A stretch of DNA of 64,000 nucleotides from Marinomonas sp. TW1 (GTDB lineage: Bacteria > Pseudomonadota > Gammaproteobacteria > Pseudomonadales > Marinomonadaceae): positions 1 to 64,000 of the forward strand of contig NZ_JSEE01000016.1 in assembly GCF_001625355.1 (NCBI RefSeq). The letters are read 5' to 3'. Positions within the stretch are counted from its first letter, which is position 1; each line of letters opens with the position of its first letter. Below the pieces are notes generated by a model. It searched no databases, was not told where the DNA came from, and saw only the letters and a program-made list of their open reading frames with translations. This document shows, piece by piece, positions 6,217 through 16,448 of this stretch. A program made the translations under genes and the position numbers.

Positions 6217-6333
6217 CATGCATTGATTTTTTCCTTAGATGAACTGAGTTATCAGTAAGTTCTTCCAAGTCTTAGCGGCTAAGAATCCTTACTCTTTTAC
6301 GCTTAAATTCAATAATTCGTGAGGTATGCAAAT

Positions 6334-7194
6334 ATGCAATTTAATGATCAAAGCAAACAGCAAGCAATCACGGCTTTTAATGGCCTGAATAACAATCTTA
6401 AAAATACAATGATGCTTAGCACGGTTCGTTTAACTAAGAACAATGGTTTCACTGGGTCTGGAGTATTAGTTAAAGATGCAGATAACATTGCGGGAATAGT
6501 TACGGCAAAACACAATCTTTGTATATGCAATGGGACTGCCACTCCTGATGTTTGGAATGAAACCAGTGCAATTGATCTGATGAATAATTTTCTTGATGGT
6601 CTCAATGTTGGGTATGGTGCTACATCGTTAGGGGAAAATCCTGCCCACACACAAGTTCTGAGTCTTGATAATAGCGATATTGAATTTCGTTCTGGCTGGG
6701 GTAGCTGGGATTACGATCTGATGTTTATTTCGTTTAAGAAAAGTGATCTGCCTATTTTGACATGGATGAATTCTAATAATGGCGATTTTATTCATTATAG
6801 AAATAATCAGTTAGGCTTTTACCAACAGAATCAAGTTAACAGAGCCGTCTTTGTGATGGGGTTTGGTGACATGCTAACGGCGCAAGGAAATCAGCCTAAT
6901 TTAAGCCATAACCTTCAGGTTCGAGCCGCAACGATTACCGATGATGCTAGATCTGTACTTCGTGATCAAAATCCCGACGTAAATTTCCTTTCCGCTATAA
7001 GCGCGAATGCAAGTAACAACACAAGTACAGCGCCAGGTGACTCTGGAGGCCCTATGTTTTGTGCTCATAATGGAAATCTATATCTGTTAGGTGTAACGCT
7101 TGGTTCGAATTTCCGACCTAATCAGATGATTGCTGATGACCCTATTGTTAGTAATGAAGCAACTTTCCTGTGCCGTAATGGAAAGTTATTTTAA
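6334..7194 (+). CDS. Trypsin-like serine protease without signal peptide
   Basis: A 286-residue protein. ATG 6334 is preferred to GTG 6319 because GAGG at 6321-6324 suits it. All three elements of an S1 serine protease are visible: FTGSGVLV...GIVTAKHN (catalytic His), SWDYDLMFISF (Asp) and STAPGDSGGPMF (Ser in GDSGGP). No signal peptide, lipobox or membrane segment is present, so it should act in the cytoplasm, which is unusual for this family. It sits alone after the phage antirepressor, is AT-rich, and is followed by the second REP-like hairpin. Cytoplasmic trypsin-like proteases occur as effectors in several bacterial conflict systems, where another protein activates them. No partner is adjacent here, so that role is a guess. 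Confidence 0.8.
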   Translation: MQFNDQSKQQAITAFNGLNNNLKNTMMLSTVRLTKNNGFTGSGVLVKDADNIAGIVTAKHNLCICNGTATPDVWNETSAIDLMNNFLDGLNVGYGATSLGENPAHTQVLSLDNSDIEFRSGWGSWDYDLMFISFKKSDLPILTWMNSNNGDFIHYRNNQLGFYQQNQVNRAVFVMGFGDMLTAQGNQPNLSHNLQVRAATITDDARSVLRDQNPDVNFLSAISANASNNTSTAPGDSGGPMFCAHNGNLYLLGVTLGSNFRPNQMIADDPIVSNEATFLCRNGKLF

Positions 7195-7207
7195 GAATGA
7201 TGTGAGT

Positions 7208-7252
7208 TTGGGGTCAGATGAAAATCAGCGATACATCTTCATCTGACTTCAA
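7208..7252. repeat. REP-like hairpin, copy 2
   Basis: TTGGGGTCAGATGAA (7208-7222) pairs with TTCATCTGACTTCAA (7238-7252). The left arm is identical to that at 1692-1706. It lies between the protease and the convergent endonuclease gene and may terminate both. Confidence 0.6.
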
Positions 7253-7262
7253 TTATCAGATA

Positions 7263-8114
7263 TTACTGACACTCATTCGCCCATATCGCATCGACAAACT
7301 CAGGGTGGTCAATAAAGGGATTTCGGTTACCTTGTAGTTCTTCTACTCTATTATTTCGACGTTTTTCAAAGTCAGTCACGGCAAACTCTTCATGCCATTT
7401 AACCAACGTGCACAGGTCGCCTATGGAAGGCTGTCCGCTTTGTTTTTTGTTGCTGTCTAGTAGGATTAAATCTGGCATGTTTTCTGGTGAGGCGCTGTCG
7501 CCGTTTTCGTAGCGAACGGCCATATAGAAGATCATGCGGGCGATTTGGCCTTTGGCGCGGTCGGTGGGTTCGAAGGATTCGTTGGCTTTGTCTAGATAGG
7601 CGCCAGATAAAACTTGGCTACCGTCCACCAGTTTGTCATAGATTGGCTTACCACCGTCATCGTAGCCATAGTTACTGTGTGCGCCGTTTATGTTGCGGTC
7701 GGCAGGGCGTAGGTGATGCAAATCTGTGTAGCCGTCTTGGCTTTGTTTTTTGAAACCACGGGATTTTGGCCACACGTGTTCACGATCCCATGAGTCGTTT
7801 TTGCTTTTCCCACGGTTTGCTTGGTCTATGTGCCTTACGTCATCTAAGTACAACAGTTGTACTAAATTGCATTTGGGCGTTTCATCTGGGCAAGCGGAGT
7901 CGGTGTAAACCAGTGCTTCCCACACATCCATTTTCACGCCATCGTACCAATCTTTGTTGCCACTCTTTGTGTACTTTAGGGCTTTTTGGCCATCAATGAT
8001 GGTGTGGAGTTTGGCTTTTAAGGCTTCACCCGTTAATCCTTCGGTGCCATCGTAATAGTCAGCTGACACGCTGGCTGAAAAGAAGATAAAAAACACAAAC
8101 ACACTACGCAACAT
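7263..8114 (-). CDS. endA: Periplasmic/secreted endonuclease I (EndA/NucM family)
   Basis: A 283-residue protein with a Sec signal peptide (SVFVFFIFFSASVSA, cleavage before DYYDG). The mature part carries DREHVWPKSRGF and, about 25 residues on, LRPADRNINGAHSNYGYDDGG, the beta-beta-alpha-metal catalytic core of endonuclease I, with the His and Asn that bind Mg2+. It degrades extracellular double-stranded DNA to short oligonucleotides, as a nutrient source or a barrier to uptake. Eight Cys-containing and charged loops suit the periplasm. It is convergent with the protease gene and marks the return to core-like composition. Length is usual for a Vibrio/Pseudomonas-type EndA. Confidence 0.9.
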   Translation of the reverse strand: MLRSVFVFFIFFSASVSADYYDGTEGLTGEALKAKLHTIIDGQKALKYTKSGNKDWYDGVKMDVWEALVYTDSACPDETPKCNLVQLLYLDDVRHIDQANRGKSKNDSWDREHVWPKSRGFKKQSQDGYTDLHHLRPADRNINGAHSNYGYDDGGKPIYDKLVDGSQVLSGAYLDKANESFEPTDRAKGQIARMIFYMAVRYENGDSASPENMPDLILLDSNKKQSGQPSIGDLCTLVKWHEEFAVTDFEKRRNNRVEELQGNRNPFIDHPEFVDAIWANECQ

Positions 8115-8590
8115 ACCCTGCCCCTTGCTTTGAAGATTTGGCTGGATTGTAGGTGAGTGGCGGGTGTCTTTTATGAGAGGAATTGCAACGTTTTGTTATT
8201 TTCTTAAAACCTATCTATTTGAAAATTAATAAGTTATTGATGTGTATGAACGGAGAGGTGAAGGGACTCTTGTGTGACGATGCTTCGTTTTGATTGAATG
8301 GATCATTCTCGTTGAGAGTAGCTTTGTAGGAAACGTGAATAAAACGAGAGGTTAACTTGTTGCGAAAGCGATTCGCTGGAGTACGAATGCCCCAATGAAA
8401 CAAGGCAATGGTCATGATTCTACAATCGTGAGAGACTAGATATCGACATAAAGTACCGTTAGCCTAACTTATATTTTTAGACACCGTTAAATAAAGCGTG
8501 TATCGCCTTTTGAAATGAGAAAGAAGCGTCATCAATCGATAAAATGTTAGAAAACAAGTGCTTTTTTGTTAATTGAATCGTGAGAGGGTG
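8115..8590. other. Intergenic stretch with no recognised gene
   Basis: About 480 bases of low-complexity, AT-rich sequence between endA and the ibaG promoter. Short open frames here have no binding sites or recognisable products. In related genomes the mla lipid-transport operon usually ends just upstream of ibaG; no trace of mlaB or mlaC was found, so the junction appears rearranged. Confidence 0.5.
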
Positions 8591-8619
8591 TTAAGAAGTT
8601 GGCGTGACTAGGGTAGAAT
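8591..8619 (+). promoter_or_regulatory. Sigma-70 promoter for ibaG-murA-his
   Basis: TTAAGA (8591-8596) and TAGAAT (8614-8619) with 17-base spacing, placing the transcript start near 8626, about 30 bases before the GTG start of ibaG. Confidence 0.5.
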
Positions 8620-8655
8620 ACTGTCATTATAGAACAATTTATGATTGGAGCGACT

Positions 8656-8892
8656 GTGAACGCAGGTGAAGTAAAAGCACTTTTGGAATCTTCTATCCGT
8701 GAGAGTGAAGTTCTTGCAGAAGGAGAGGGTTGTAATTTTAGAGTAGTTGTCGTGTCGAGCGAATTCGAAGGCATGTCAACGGTGAAGAGGCAGCAGCTAG
8801 TTTATTCCCATTTACAAGATGCTATTGCCAGTGGTGCTATTCACGCCGTTACCATGAAAACTTACACGCCTGAACAAGCCAGTAAGCTGTAA
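8656..8892 (+). CDS. ibaG: BolA-family protein IbaG
   Basis: A 78-residue protein. GTG 8656 is preferred over ATG 8641 because GGAG sits 6 bases before it and the length then matches E. coli IbaG. It has the BolA fold signature: NFRVVVVSSEFEGMSTVKRQQLVYSHL, then IHAVTMKTYTP. BolA proteins bind [2Fe-2S] clusters together with monothiol glutaredoxin; the His in IHAV is the usual ligand. It lies 26 bases before murA, the conserved ibaG-murA pair, and is probably co-transcribed with it. Involvement in acid stress and Fe-S trafficking is known from E. coli. Confidence 0.9.
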   Translation: MNAGEVKALLESSIRESEVLAEGEGCNFRVVVVSSEFEGMSTVKRQQLVYSHLQDAIASGAIHAVTMKTYTPEQASKL

Positions 8893-8906
8893 AAAAAATA
8901 TTATAA

Positions 8907-10181
<1,275 letters not shown>

Positions 10182-10182
10182 T

Positions 10183-10827
10183 ATGAGCAAAGCATTAACC
10201 ATCGCCCTTTCAAAAGGGCGTATTTTGGGTGAAACCTTACCTTTGTTGGAAAAAGCCAACATCATTCCTGCTGAAGATATCAGTAAAAGTCGTAAGCTGA
10301 TTTTTGATACCAATCACGAACACATTAAATTAGTGATTCTGCGTGCTACGGATGTGCCAACGTATGTAGAGCATGGCGTTGCCGATTTTGGTGTGGCCGG
10401 TAAAGATGTTTTGATGGAAGCTGGCACCAAAAATTTATATGAGCTACTTGATCTAAAAATCTCTAAGTGTCGTTTAATGACAGCGGGTGTAGTGGGTCAG
10501 ACCTTGCCAACACGTCGTTTGAAAGTGGCTTCCAAATTCTCCAAAACAGCAAAAGCTTATTTTGCGGAACAAGGCATTCAAGCGGATGTGATCAAGCTGT
10601 ACGGCGCGATGGAATTGGCACCGATTATGGGCTTGGCTGATTTGATTGTGGACATTGTGGACACTGGTAATACCTTGAAAGCAAACGGTTTGGAAGCGAG
10701 AGATTTGATTGCGCCCATTAGTACGCGTTTGGTCGTGAATAAAGCGGCTTATAAAACCAAATACGCTGAGATTGAGCCGATTCTCGAAATGTTGAGAAAG
10801 GCTGTAGAAGAAAACGAGGGTAAATAG
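10183..10827 (+). CDS. hisG: ATP phosphoribosyltransferase, short form
   Basis: At 214 residues this is the short HisG form, which lacks the C-terminal allosteric domain and needs the HisZ subunit for activity and histidine feedback. It catalyses condensation of ATP with PRPP, the first step of histidine synthesis. The N-terminus [17 protein letters not shown] and the PRPP loop [17 protein letters not shown] are typical. hisZ is not in the window; in related bacteria it lies near purA. ATG 10183 follows the murA stop directly. Confidence 0.96.
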   Translation: MSKALTIALSKGRILGETLPLLEKANIIPAEDISKSRKLIFDTNHEHIKLVILRATDVPTYVEHGVADFGVAGKDVLMEAGTKNLYELLDLKISKCRLMTAGVVGQTLPTRRLKVASKFSKTAKAYFAEQGIQADVIKLYGAMELAPIMGLADLIVDIVDTGNTLKANGLEARDLIAPISTRLVVNKAAYKTKYAEIEPILEMLRKAVEENEGK

Positions 10828-12135
10828 TTGAAACTGAATATACGAGAGTTTTCTTCGAGCTCTGTAGACTTTCGTGCAGAGCTTGAAGCTTTGCTGGCCT
10901 GGGACTCTGTGTCTGATGCTGGCGTTCAGCAAGCCGTTACTGATATCGTCACGCAGGTTAGACAGCGTGGTGATGACGCGGTTATTGAATTCACTAATCG
11001 TTTTGATCGCCGTGATGTTGGCTCGTCAAGTGAGTTAGAAATCTCACGTGAGCAGATGGCGGAAGCGAAGTTACGCGTCAGTGAAGAGCTGGTAGCGAGC
11101 TTAGAGGCTGCAGCACAACGAGTGCATGAATATCACGAGCGACAAAAACAACCTTCTTGGCATTATCAAGAAGCCAATGGCACGGTATTGGGTCAAAAAG
11201 TGACGCCGTTAGATCGTGTTGGGGTTTACGTTCCTGGTGGTAAGGCTGCCTACCCATCTTCTGTTTTAATGAATGTGATGCCGGCAAAAGTTGCGGGTGT
11301 TGGCGAGATCATTATGGTGGTGCCGACGCCTGATGGTTTTGTGAATGACATTGTTTTAGCAGCGGCGTATATCGCGGGCGTTGATCGAGTCTTTACCGTT
11401 GGCGGTGCGCAAGCGGTTGCTGCATTGGCTTACGGCACGGAAACCATTCCTAAAGTCGACAAGATTGTTGGTCCTGGCAATATTTATGTGGCGACAGCTA
11501 AGCGCATGGTATTTGGCGCGGTGGGCATTGATATGATTGCTGGGCCATCTGAAATTTTGGTGGTGTGTGACGGCAAAACAGACCCTGATTGGATTGCCAT
11601 GGATTTGTTCTCGCAAGCTGAGCACGATGAAGATGCACAATCGATTTTGATCTCGCCTGATGCGGATTACATTCAACAAGTTAAGCGATCCATGGAGACC
11701 TTGATTGAGTCTCAAAGCCGAAAAGACATCATTAAAGTGTCTTTAGAAGGTCGCGCTGCTTTAATCCATGTGGCTGATATGGAAGAGGCGATGGACATTG
11801 CCAATCTGGTGGCGGCTGAGCATTTAGAGTTGTCGGTTGATGAACCCGAAAAGTGGGCTGAAAAGATTCGACACGCTGGTGCCATTTTCATGGGACGCCA
11901 TACACCGGAAGCATTAGGGGATTATTGTGCAGGCCCTAATCACGTGTTGCCAACCTCTGGTACAGCGCGTTTTTCTTCTCCATTGGGTGTGTATGACTTT
12001 CAAAAGCGCAGTTCTTTGATTAACTGTTCTCCTCAGGGTGCGAGTGAGTTGGCTAAAATAGCATCGCCTTTGGCTCGTGGTGAGTCATTGGAAGCGCATG
12101 CTATGTCGGCTGAATACCGTATTCTTAAGGATTAA
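10828..12135 (+). CDS. hisD: Histidinol dehydrogenase
   Basis: A 435-residue enzyme carrying out the last two steps of histidine synthesis, NAD-dependent oxidation of L-histidinol to histidine. It starts at TTG 10828, directly abutting the hisG stop, with GAGGG 9-13 bases upstream. Conserved segments: [36 protein letters not shown], the zinc/substrate motif [17 protein letters not shown] and [15 protein letters not shown]. Length fits E. coli HisD (434). hisC, which follows in Pseudomonas, is absent and a membrane-anchored SRPBCC-like gene stands in its place. Confidence 0.97.
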   Translation: MKLNIREFSSSSVDFRAELEALLAWDSVSDAGVQQAVTDIVTQVRQRGDDAVIEFTNRFDRRDVGSSSELEISREQMAEAKLRVSEELVASLEAAAQRVHEYHERQKQPSWHYQEANGTVLGQKVTPLDRVGVYVPGGKAAYPSSVLMNVMPAKVAGVGEIIMVVPTPDGFVNDIVLAAAYIAGVDRVFTVGGAQAVAALAYGTETIPKVDKIVGPGNIYVATAKRMVFGAVGIDMIAGPSEILVVCDGKTDPDWIAMDLFSQAEHDEDAQSILISPDADYIQQVKRSMETLIESQSRKDIIKVSLEGRAALIHVADMEEAMDIANLVAAEHLELSVDEPEKWAEKIRHAGAIFMGRHTPEALGDYCAGPNHVLPTSGTARFSSPLGVYDFQKRSSLINCSPQGASELAKIASPLARGESLEAHAMSAEYRILKD

Positions 12136-12137
12136 TC

Positions 12138-12695
12138 ATGCTGGGCAAAAGTCACGGCCATTCTAATGCGATTTATTCGATTCGCCGTGTTACGCGAGTT
12201 TTGGCGTTAGTCATTTTGTTGTTGGTGGGAGCAGGATTTTTCCTACCAACAGATTACCGAGTTGAACGCAGTGTCGTGATTGACGCTTCTGCTGCGAATA
12301 TTCTTGATGTGGCTTTGGGTGGTCGTAATTTGCCTTTGTGGATGCATGTGCAAAATGGACGACTGCGAGATTCTCAAGGTGAGTTGTCTGTCGGTCAAAG
12401 TGTTGCCATAGAGTACCAAGATAAGGCTGAGCAGGGTGATCTCACTTTGTTGTCCGTCGGGCCTTCACAATTCACTTTTGATGTTCGCCCTAAGCCAAAC
12501 GTTAACTTGGTACAGAATCAGATTCGTTTCTTGTCTGTTCCGCAAGGGACTCAAGTGATGTGGCAGATTGAAGGGAATTTAGACGCAGGATTTATCGGTC
12601 CTTATCTCGCTTTGTTTGCAAACGACATGGCAGGTAAGAATTTTGAAATTAGCTTGCAGAAACTGAAAAAACTGGTGGAAAATCAGATTCAATAA
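12138..12695 (+). CDS. Membrane-anchored SRPBCC (START-like) domain protein
   Basis: A 185-residue protein two bases after hisD, likely the last gene of the murA-his operon. Residues 20-38 are a transmembrane helix (VTRVLALVILLLVGAGFFL). The rest begins LPTDYRVERSVVIDASAANIL, the usual opening of SRPBCC/polyketide-cyclase-like domains, which form a hydrophobic ligand cavity. It is expected to face the periplasm. Its 3' end overlaps the convergent algW end by 7 bases. No specific ligand or function is known to me. The link with histidine genes may be positional only. Confidence 0.7.
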   Translation: MLGKSHGHSNAIYSIRRVTRVLALVILLLVGAGFFLPTDYRVERSVVIDASAANILDVALGGRNLPLWMHVQNGRLRDSQGELSVGQSVAIEYQDKAEQGDLTLLSVGPSQFTFDVRPKPNVNLVQNQIRFLSVPQGTQVMWQIEGNLDAGFIGPYLALFANDMAGKNFEISLQKLKKLVENQIQ

Positions 12696-13747
12696 GTGAT
12701 TCTTTGCATCGCAGGCTGTTTATCTAAGGTGATCTTCGTTTGGTAAGATTGCCGTCCTCTTAATCCAAGTAACGAAATGCTGGTACCTGGCTTCAGGGAA
12801 GCAATGAGTCTTTTGATTTGAATCGGGTCTCTGCTTGGGGTTTGATTGATTTCTAGAATGATATCGCCCACTTCTATACCCGCTTTGTCTGCTGGACTTT
12901 CATTGGTAATGTCACTCACGAGTAAGCCGTATTCTGATGGTAGCGCTAAATTATTAGCAAGATTGTGAGTGATCTTTTGTGCTTCCATTCCTAAATAACC
13001 GCGAATAACCTCACCATGAGAAATGATGTCTTGCATAACATTCATAGCATCATTAATCGGTGTAGCAAAGCCAATGCCTTGTGAGCCGCCAGAGCTTGAG
13101 TAAATGGCGGAGCTTATGCCAATTAACTTGCCTTGCATATTGACCAAGGCGCCACCTGAGTTTCCAGGGTTGATGGCGGCATCTGTCTGAAGAAAGTTTT
13201 CATAGGTGTTTAGACCTATACTGTTGCGGCCTTTGGCACTAATAATGCCTGAAGTGACCGTCTGTCCTATACCAAATGGGTTGCCGATGGCTAAAATTTG
13301 GTCGCCAATTTGCACTTCCTCGCTTTGGCCAATTTGTAGGCTTGGCAGATCATTAAGTTGTATTTTTAGAACCGCTAAATCGGTTGAAGGGTCAGAGCCA
13401 ATCAAATTGGCGGCGAGTCGTCTTTCATCGTTTAAGGCGACCGTGATGCTTTGGGCGTTCTGGATGACATGATGGTTGGTGAGGATGAAGCCATCAGAGG
13501 TGATGATCACACCAGAACCCAGGCTGGTGGTTTGTGTAATGGCTGCTTTGTCGATCCAGTGGCGCTTGGTAAATTTCTGGCTGTATATGCTGACCACAGA
13601 TGGGGTGGTGGCTTTGACAATATCAGCAAAACTAAAAGGGCGTTGGCTTTTGCGATTGTCTTGGATGAGTAACGTGGCCAGACCTATACAAGCACCTAGT
13701 AGAATGGCGATAATAGCGGGCATCCAGTAAATTTTTAGCTTCATCAT
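12689..13747 (-). CDS. algW: S1C serine protease AlgW/DegS-like
   Basis: A 352-residue inner-membrane-anchored periplasmic protease. A transmembrane helix spans residues 9-29 (PAIIAILLGACIGLATLLI). The protease domain has FILTNHHVI (His), STDLAVLKI (Asp) and AAINPGNSGGALVN (Ser). One PDZ domain follows at about 250-345 (GYLGMEAQKI ... ADKAGIEVGDIIL). A single PDZ plus an anchor distinguishes it from DegP/DegQ. DegS/AlgW senses misfolded outer-membrane porin C-termini and cuts the anti-sigma factor RseA/MucA to release sigma-E/AlgU. The position beside the his genes and nif3 matches Pseudomonas algW. It is divergent from nif3. Confidence 0.93.
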   Translation of the reverse strand: MMKLKIYWMPAIIAILLGACIGLATLLIQDNRKSQRPFSFADIVKATTPSVVSIYSQKFTKRHWIDKAAITQTTSLGSGVIITSDGFILTNHHVIQNAQSITVALNDERRLAANLIGSDPSTDLAVLKIQLNDLPSLQIGQSEEVQIGDQILAIGNPFGIGQTVTSGIISAKGRNSIGLNTYENFLQTDAAINPGNSGGALVNMQGKLIGISSAIYSSSGGSQGIGFATPINDAMNVMQDIISHGEVIRGYLGMEAQKITHNLANNLALPSEYGLLVSDITNESPADKAGIEVGDIILEINQTPSRDPIQIKRLIASLKPGTSISLLGLRGRQSYQTKITLDKQPAMQRITY

Positions 13748-13762
13748 TGATAAGGGGTTGCT

Positions 13763-14524
13763 TTGTTACGCAGTGAATTTGAATTATTGCTGAATCGGAC
13801 GCTAAGGCCAAGTCGTTTTAAAGATTATGCGCCAAACGGCTTGCAGGTTGAAGGAAAAAACCAAATTAAGCGCATTGTAACAGGGGTGACGGCCAATCAG
13901 GCTTTGATCGATGCGGCAGTGGCTTGGCAGGCAGATGCGATTTTTGTTCATCATGGCTATTTTTGGAAAAATGAAGCGCCTGAGATTGTTGGTATGAAAT
14001 ATCGCCGTATTTCAACCTTAATCAAAAATGACATCAATTTGTACGGCTACCATTTGCCGTTGGATGCGCACGTAGAGTTTGGCAATAATGCAGGTCTGGC
14101 CACGGCGCTGGGGTTAATATCTCGTGATAGTCTGCAGTCTGGTGTGCCGCTTGAAGAATCCATTGGTTTAGTCGGCATGCTGGAGACAGAAATGTCTCTG
14201 GATTCTTTTCAGTTGCTCATTGAGCAAGCAGTGCAGAGAAGTGTGTTGTTTGAGCGAGTTTCAGAAAAGCCGATTAGGCGAGTGGCCTTGTGTACTGGTG
14301 GCGCTCAGGGATATATTGAGCAGGCTATTAACGCTGGCGCAGATGTGTTTATTACTGGGGAAGTATCAGAACAAACGATTCATATCGCTAGAGAAATGGG
14401 CATTCATTTTATTGCGGCAGGCCATCATGCAACGGAGCGATTTGGTGCTCAGTCTATGGCCAAGTTCTTGTCGGAGCAATCAGGACTAGAAGCGATTTTT
14501 ATTGATATCGATAATCCTGCTTAA
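13763..14524 (+). CDS. Nif3-like dinuclear metal protein (YbgI family)
   Basis: A 253-residue protein starting at TTG 13763 after AAGGGG, divergent from algW with only 15 bases between starts. The metal-binding motifs of the Nif3/YbgI family are present: FVHHGYFWK, YGYHLPLDAH, FGNNAGLA, and near the C-terminus AAGHHATERFGAQ. Family members form toroidal hexamers with a dinuclear metal site. They are annotated as GTP cyclohydrolase 1 type 2 homologs, but the physiological reaction is unsettled. The length is normal. A strong terminator follows. Confidence 0.92.
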   Translation: MLRSEFELLLNRTLRPSRFKDYAPNGLQVEGKNQIKRIVTGVTANQALIDAAVAWQADAIFVHHGYFWKNEAPEIVGMKYRRISTLIKNDINLYGYHLPLDAHVEFGNNAGLATALGLISRDSLQSGVPLEESIGLVGMLETEMSLDSFQLLIEQAVQRSVLFERVSEKPIRRVALCTGGAQGYIEQAINAGADVFITGEVSEQTIHIAREMGIHFIAAGHHATERFGAQSMAKFLSEQSGLEAIFIDIDNPA

Positions 14525-14543
14525 GAGATATTTTATTCTTCTG

Positions 14544-14582
14544 CAAAAAAAACGGGCGATGAGAATGGCCCGTTTTTTTTTA
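14544..14582. terminator. Bidirectional terminator between nif3 and zapG
   Basis: A-run, AACGGGC, loop, GCCCGTT, T-run. It is symmetrical, so it serves nif3 on the plus strand and zapG on the minus strand. Confidence 0.85.
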
Positions 14583-14622
14583 GATAAGATTAAATAAGGC
14601 TAGTGAAAGCCATTTGAGGTGT

Positions 14623-15069
14623 TTAGATGCTGCGCTTGGGTTCCAGCTCGATCTCAGAGTCTTTAAGGCCGAAGGCTTCACTTAACATACCTTGATCTTG
14701 TGCTTGTTTAAGCGCGTAATCTCTAGGTGGTTCTGTTGGAATGTTTTCATCATTGGCTTGACTCGCTGGAGCCGAATCCATTTTAACGTTACTCAATTGT
14801 GATGCGTTGCTGGCTAGATTGCTTTTTAATTCAGCAAGGCGTTTTTCAACCATGAGGATTTGCTCATTACTGTCTGCAAAAAAGTTATCAATAATGACCT
14901 GTTTGTTATCAAGTTCCTGTTGTAGGGATTTCATAGTAACCAGGTTGCTTGTGGTGTCTGGTTGTTTGATATTGCTCTTGGTGAGCAGATTCTTTATCGA
15001 GTAGGTCGCGATAGCGCCAACAATAATACCTGTAATAAAAACAATGACATTGAATTCTTCTAAATTCAT
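14623..15069 (-). CDS. zapG: DUF1043 (YhcB/ZapG) inner membrane protein
   Basis: A 148-residue protein. ATG 15069 is preferred over an upstream in-frame start because AAGGAGAG lies directly before it. One N-terminal transmembrane segment (NVIVFITGIIVGAIATYSI), then a coiled-coil stretch (LQQELDNKQVIIDNFF...VEKRLAELKSNLAS) and a disordered Pro/Ala-rich tail. This is the YhcB/ZapG layout. In E. coli the protein affects cell shape, envelope synthesis and division. It is divergent from zapE; in enterobacteria yhcB also neighbours zapE and degQ/degS. Confidence 0.85.
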   Translation of the reverse strand: MNLEEFNVIVFITGIIVGAIATYSIKNLLTKSNIKQPDTTSNLVTMKSLQQELDNKQVIIDNFFADSNEQILMVEKRLAELKSNLASNASQLSNVKMDSAPASQANDENIPTEPPRDYALKQAQDQGMLSEAFGLKDSEIELEPKRSI

Positions 15070-15196
15070 AACTCTCTCCTTAAAACATATTTCCATTATA
15101 ACTCATATGAGGAAAAGGGTAACAGGATGAGAGGTGTTGTTTAAGTTACAATTTGTTAGAATGCATGCAATTCACTTATTCATACGAAAGACTGAC

Positions 15197-16294
15197 ATGA
15201 CTCCAATCACACGTTATAAAGAAGACCTCAAGCGCGAAGATTTTCATTACGACCCAGCACAAGAAGAAGCCGTAGAAGCCTTACAAGATTTATTTGATCG
15301 ACTGCTGGCTAAGCAAGAGCCTGAATCAACGGGTTTATTCGGTATGTTTAAGAAAAAGAAGCAGCCGCAAGTTGAGCAGGGATTGTATTTTTGGGGTGGA
15401 GTGGGTCGTGGTAAGACCTACTTGATGGATACTTTTTTTGACTGCTTACCGACTGAAAGAAAATTGCGATTGCATTTTCACCGTTTCATGCAGATGGTTC
15501 ATCAAGAGCTTAGAAAGCTCAATGACGTGAAAAACCCGTTAGAGATAGTGGGTAAGCAAATCTCTGATAAAGCTCAGGTGTTGTGTTTTGATGAGTTTTT
15601 CGTAACAGACATTACGGATGCGATGATTCTGGCTGGTCTGTTGGAAGAACTGTTTAAAAATGGTACTACGCTGGTCGCGACTTCCAACATTGAGCCAGAC
15701 GGCTTGTATAAAAACGGTTTGCAACGAGCACGGTTCCTTCCGGCCATTGATTTAGTGAAGCAATATACCAAAGTGATGAATGTCGATGGTGGTGTTGACT
15801 ATCGTCTACGAACCTTAAAGCAAGCTAAACTGTACCATTACCCGCTCAATGCTGAGTCGGCAGATCAATTGAATGAAAGGTTCATGAGTTTGATTACCGA
15901 TGCTTCGCACATTGTTGAGGGGGGAAGTGTTGAGATTGAAGGACGTGACATTCCTTTATTAAGAAGCTGCGAAGATCTGGCTTGGTTTGATATTAATGCC
16001 TTGTGTGATGGTCCTCGAAGTCAGGTCGATTATATTGAAATCGCTCGACTTTATACCACGGTGATTATCTCTGGGTTGCCACAAATGGATGCCGCTCGTG
16101 ATGACTTGGCAAGACGTTTTATTAACTTGGTTGATGAGTTTTATGATCGCCACGTGAAGGTGATATTTTCTGCAGAAGTGGCCATCATAGACATTTATCA
16201 AGGGACACGATTGAAATTTGAATATGACCGTACGGTCAGTCGTTTACTTGAGATGCAGTCTGAAGAATATTTGTCTCTGGAACATCGCCCTTAA
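15197..16294 (+). CDS. zapE: Cell division ATPase ZapE
   Basis: A 365-residue AFG1-family ATPase. ATG 15197 (MTPITRYKEDLKR) matches the usual N-terminus; an upstream in-frame start would add 21 unlikely residues. Walker A GGVGRGKTYLMD, preceded by GLYFWG; Walker B QVLCFDEFFVTDITDAM; sensor segment TTLVATSNIEPDGLYKNGLQR; C-terminal SRLLEMQS. ZapE acts at the FtsZ ring late in division and under low oxygen in E. coli. The Gly-rich loop segment LFGMFKKKKQ is a small insertion seen in relatives. It stands alone before rplM-rpsI, as in Pseudomonas. Confidence 0.95.
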   Translation: MTPITRYKEDLKREDFHYDPAQEEAVEALQDLFDRLLAKQEPESTGLFGMFKKKKQPQVEQGLYFWGGVGRGKTYLMDTFFDCLPTERKLRLHFHRFMQMVHQELRKLNDVKNPLEIVGKQISDKAQVLCFDEFFVTDITDAMILAGLLEELFKNGTTLVATSNIEPDGLYKNGLQRARFLPAIDLVKQYTKVMNVDGGVDYRLRTLKQAKLYHYPLNAESADQLNERFMSLITDASHIVEGGSVEIEGRDIPLLRSCEDLAWFDINALCDGPRSQVDYIEIARLYTTVIISGLPQMDAARDDLARRFINLVDEFYDRHVKVIFSAEVAIIDIYQGTRLKFEYDRTVSRLLEMQSEEYLSLEHRP

Positions 16295-16448
16295 TGGCGA
16301 TTACAGCTTTCTTATGTGCTAGAAGTACTGTATACTTCGCTCGCCTTTTTAAAAGGTAAGTGTACGTTGATTGATTTGAATAAGATCGGCCAACCAATAA
16401 TAATAGGTATAGCGTGTTATAAACACGCGTATTGATAGGGTTTTTTTG

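Noticed and set aside
8215-8415. 66-codon minus-strand open frame between endA and ibaG
   Set aside because: No binding site, no recognisable motif, low-complexity composition.
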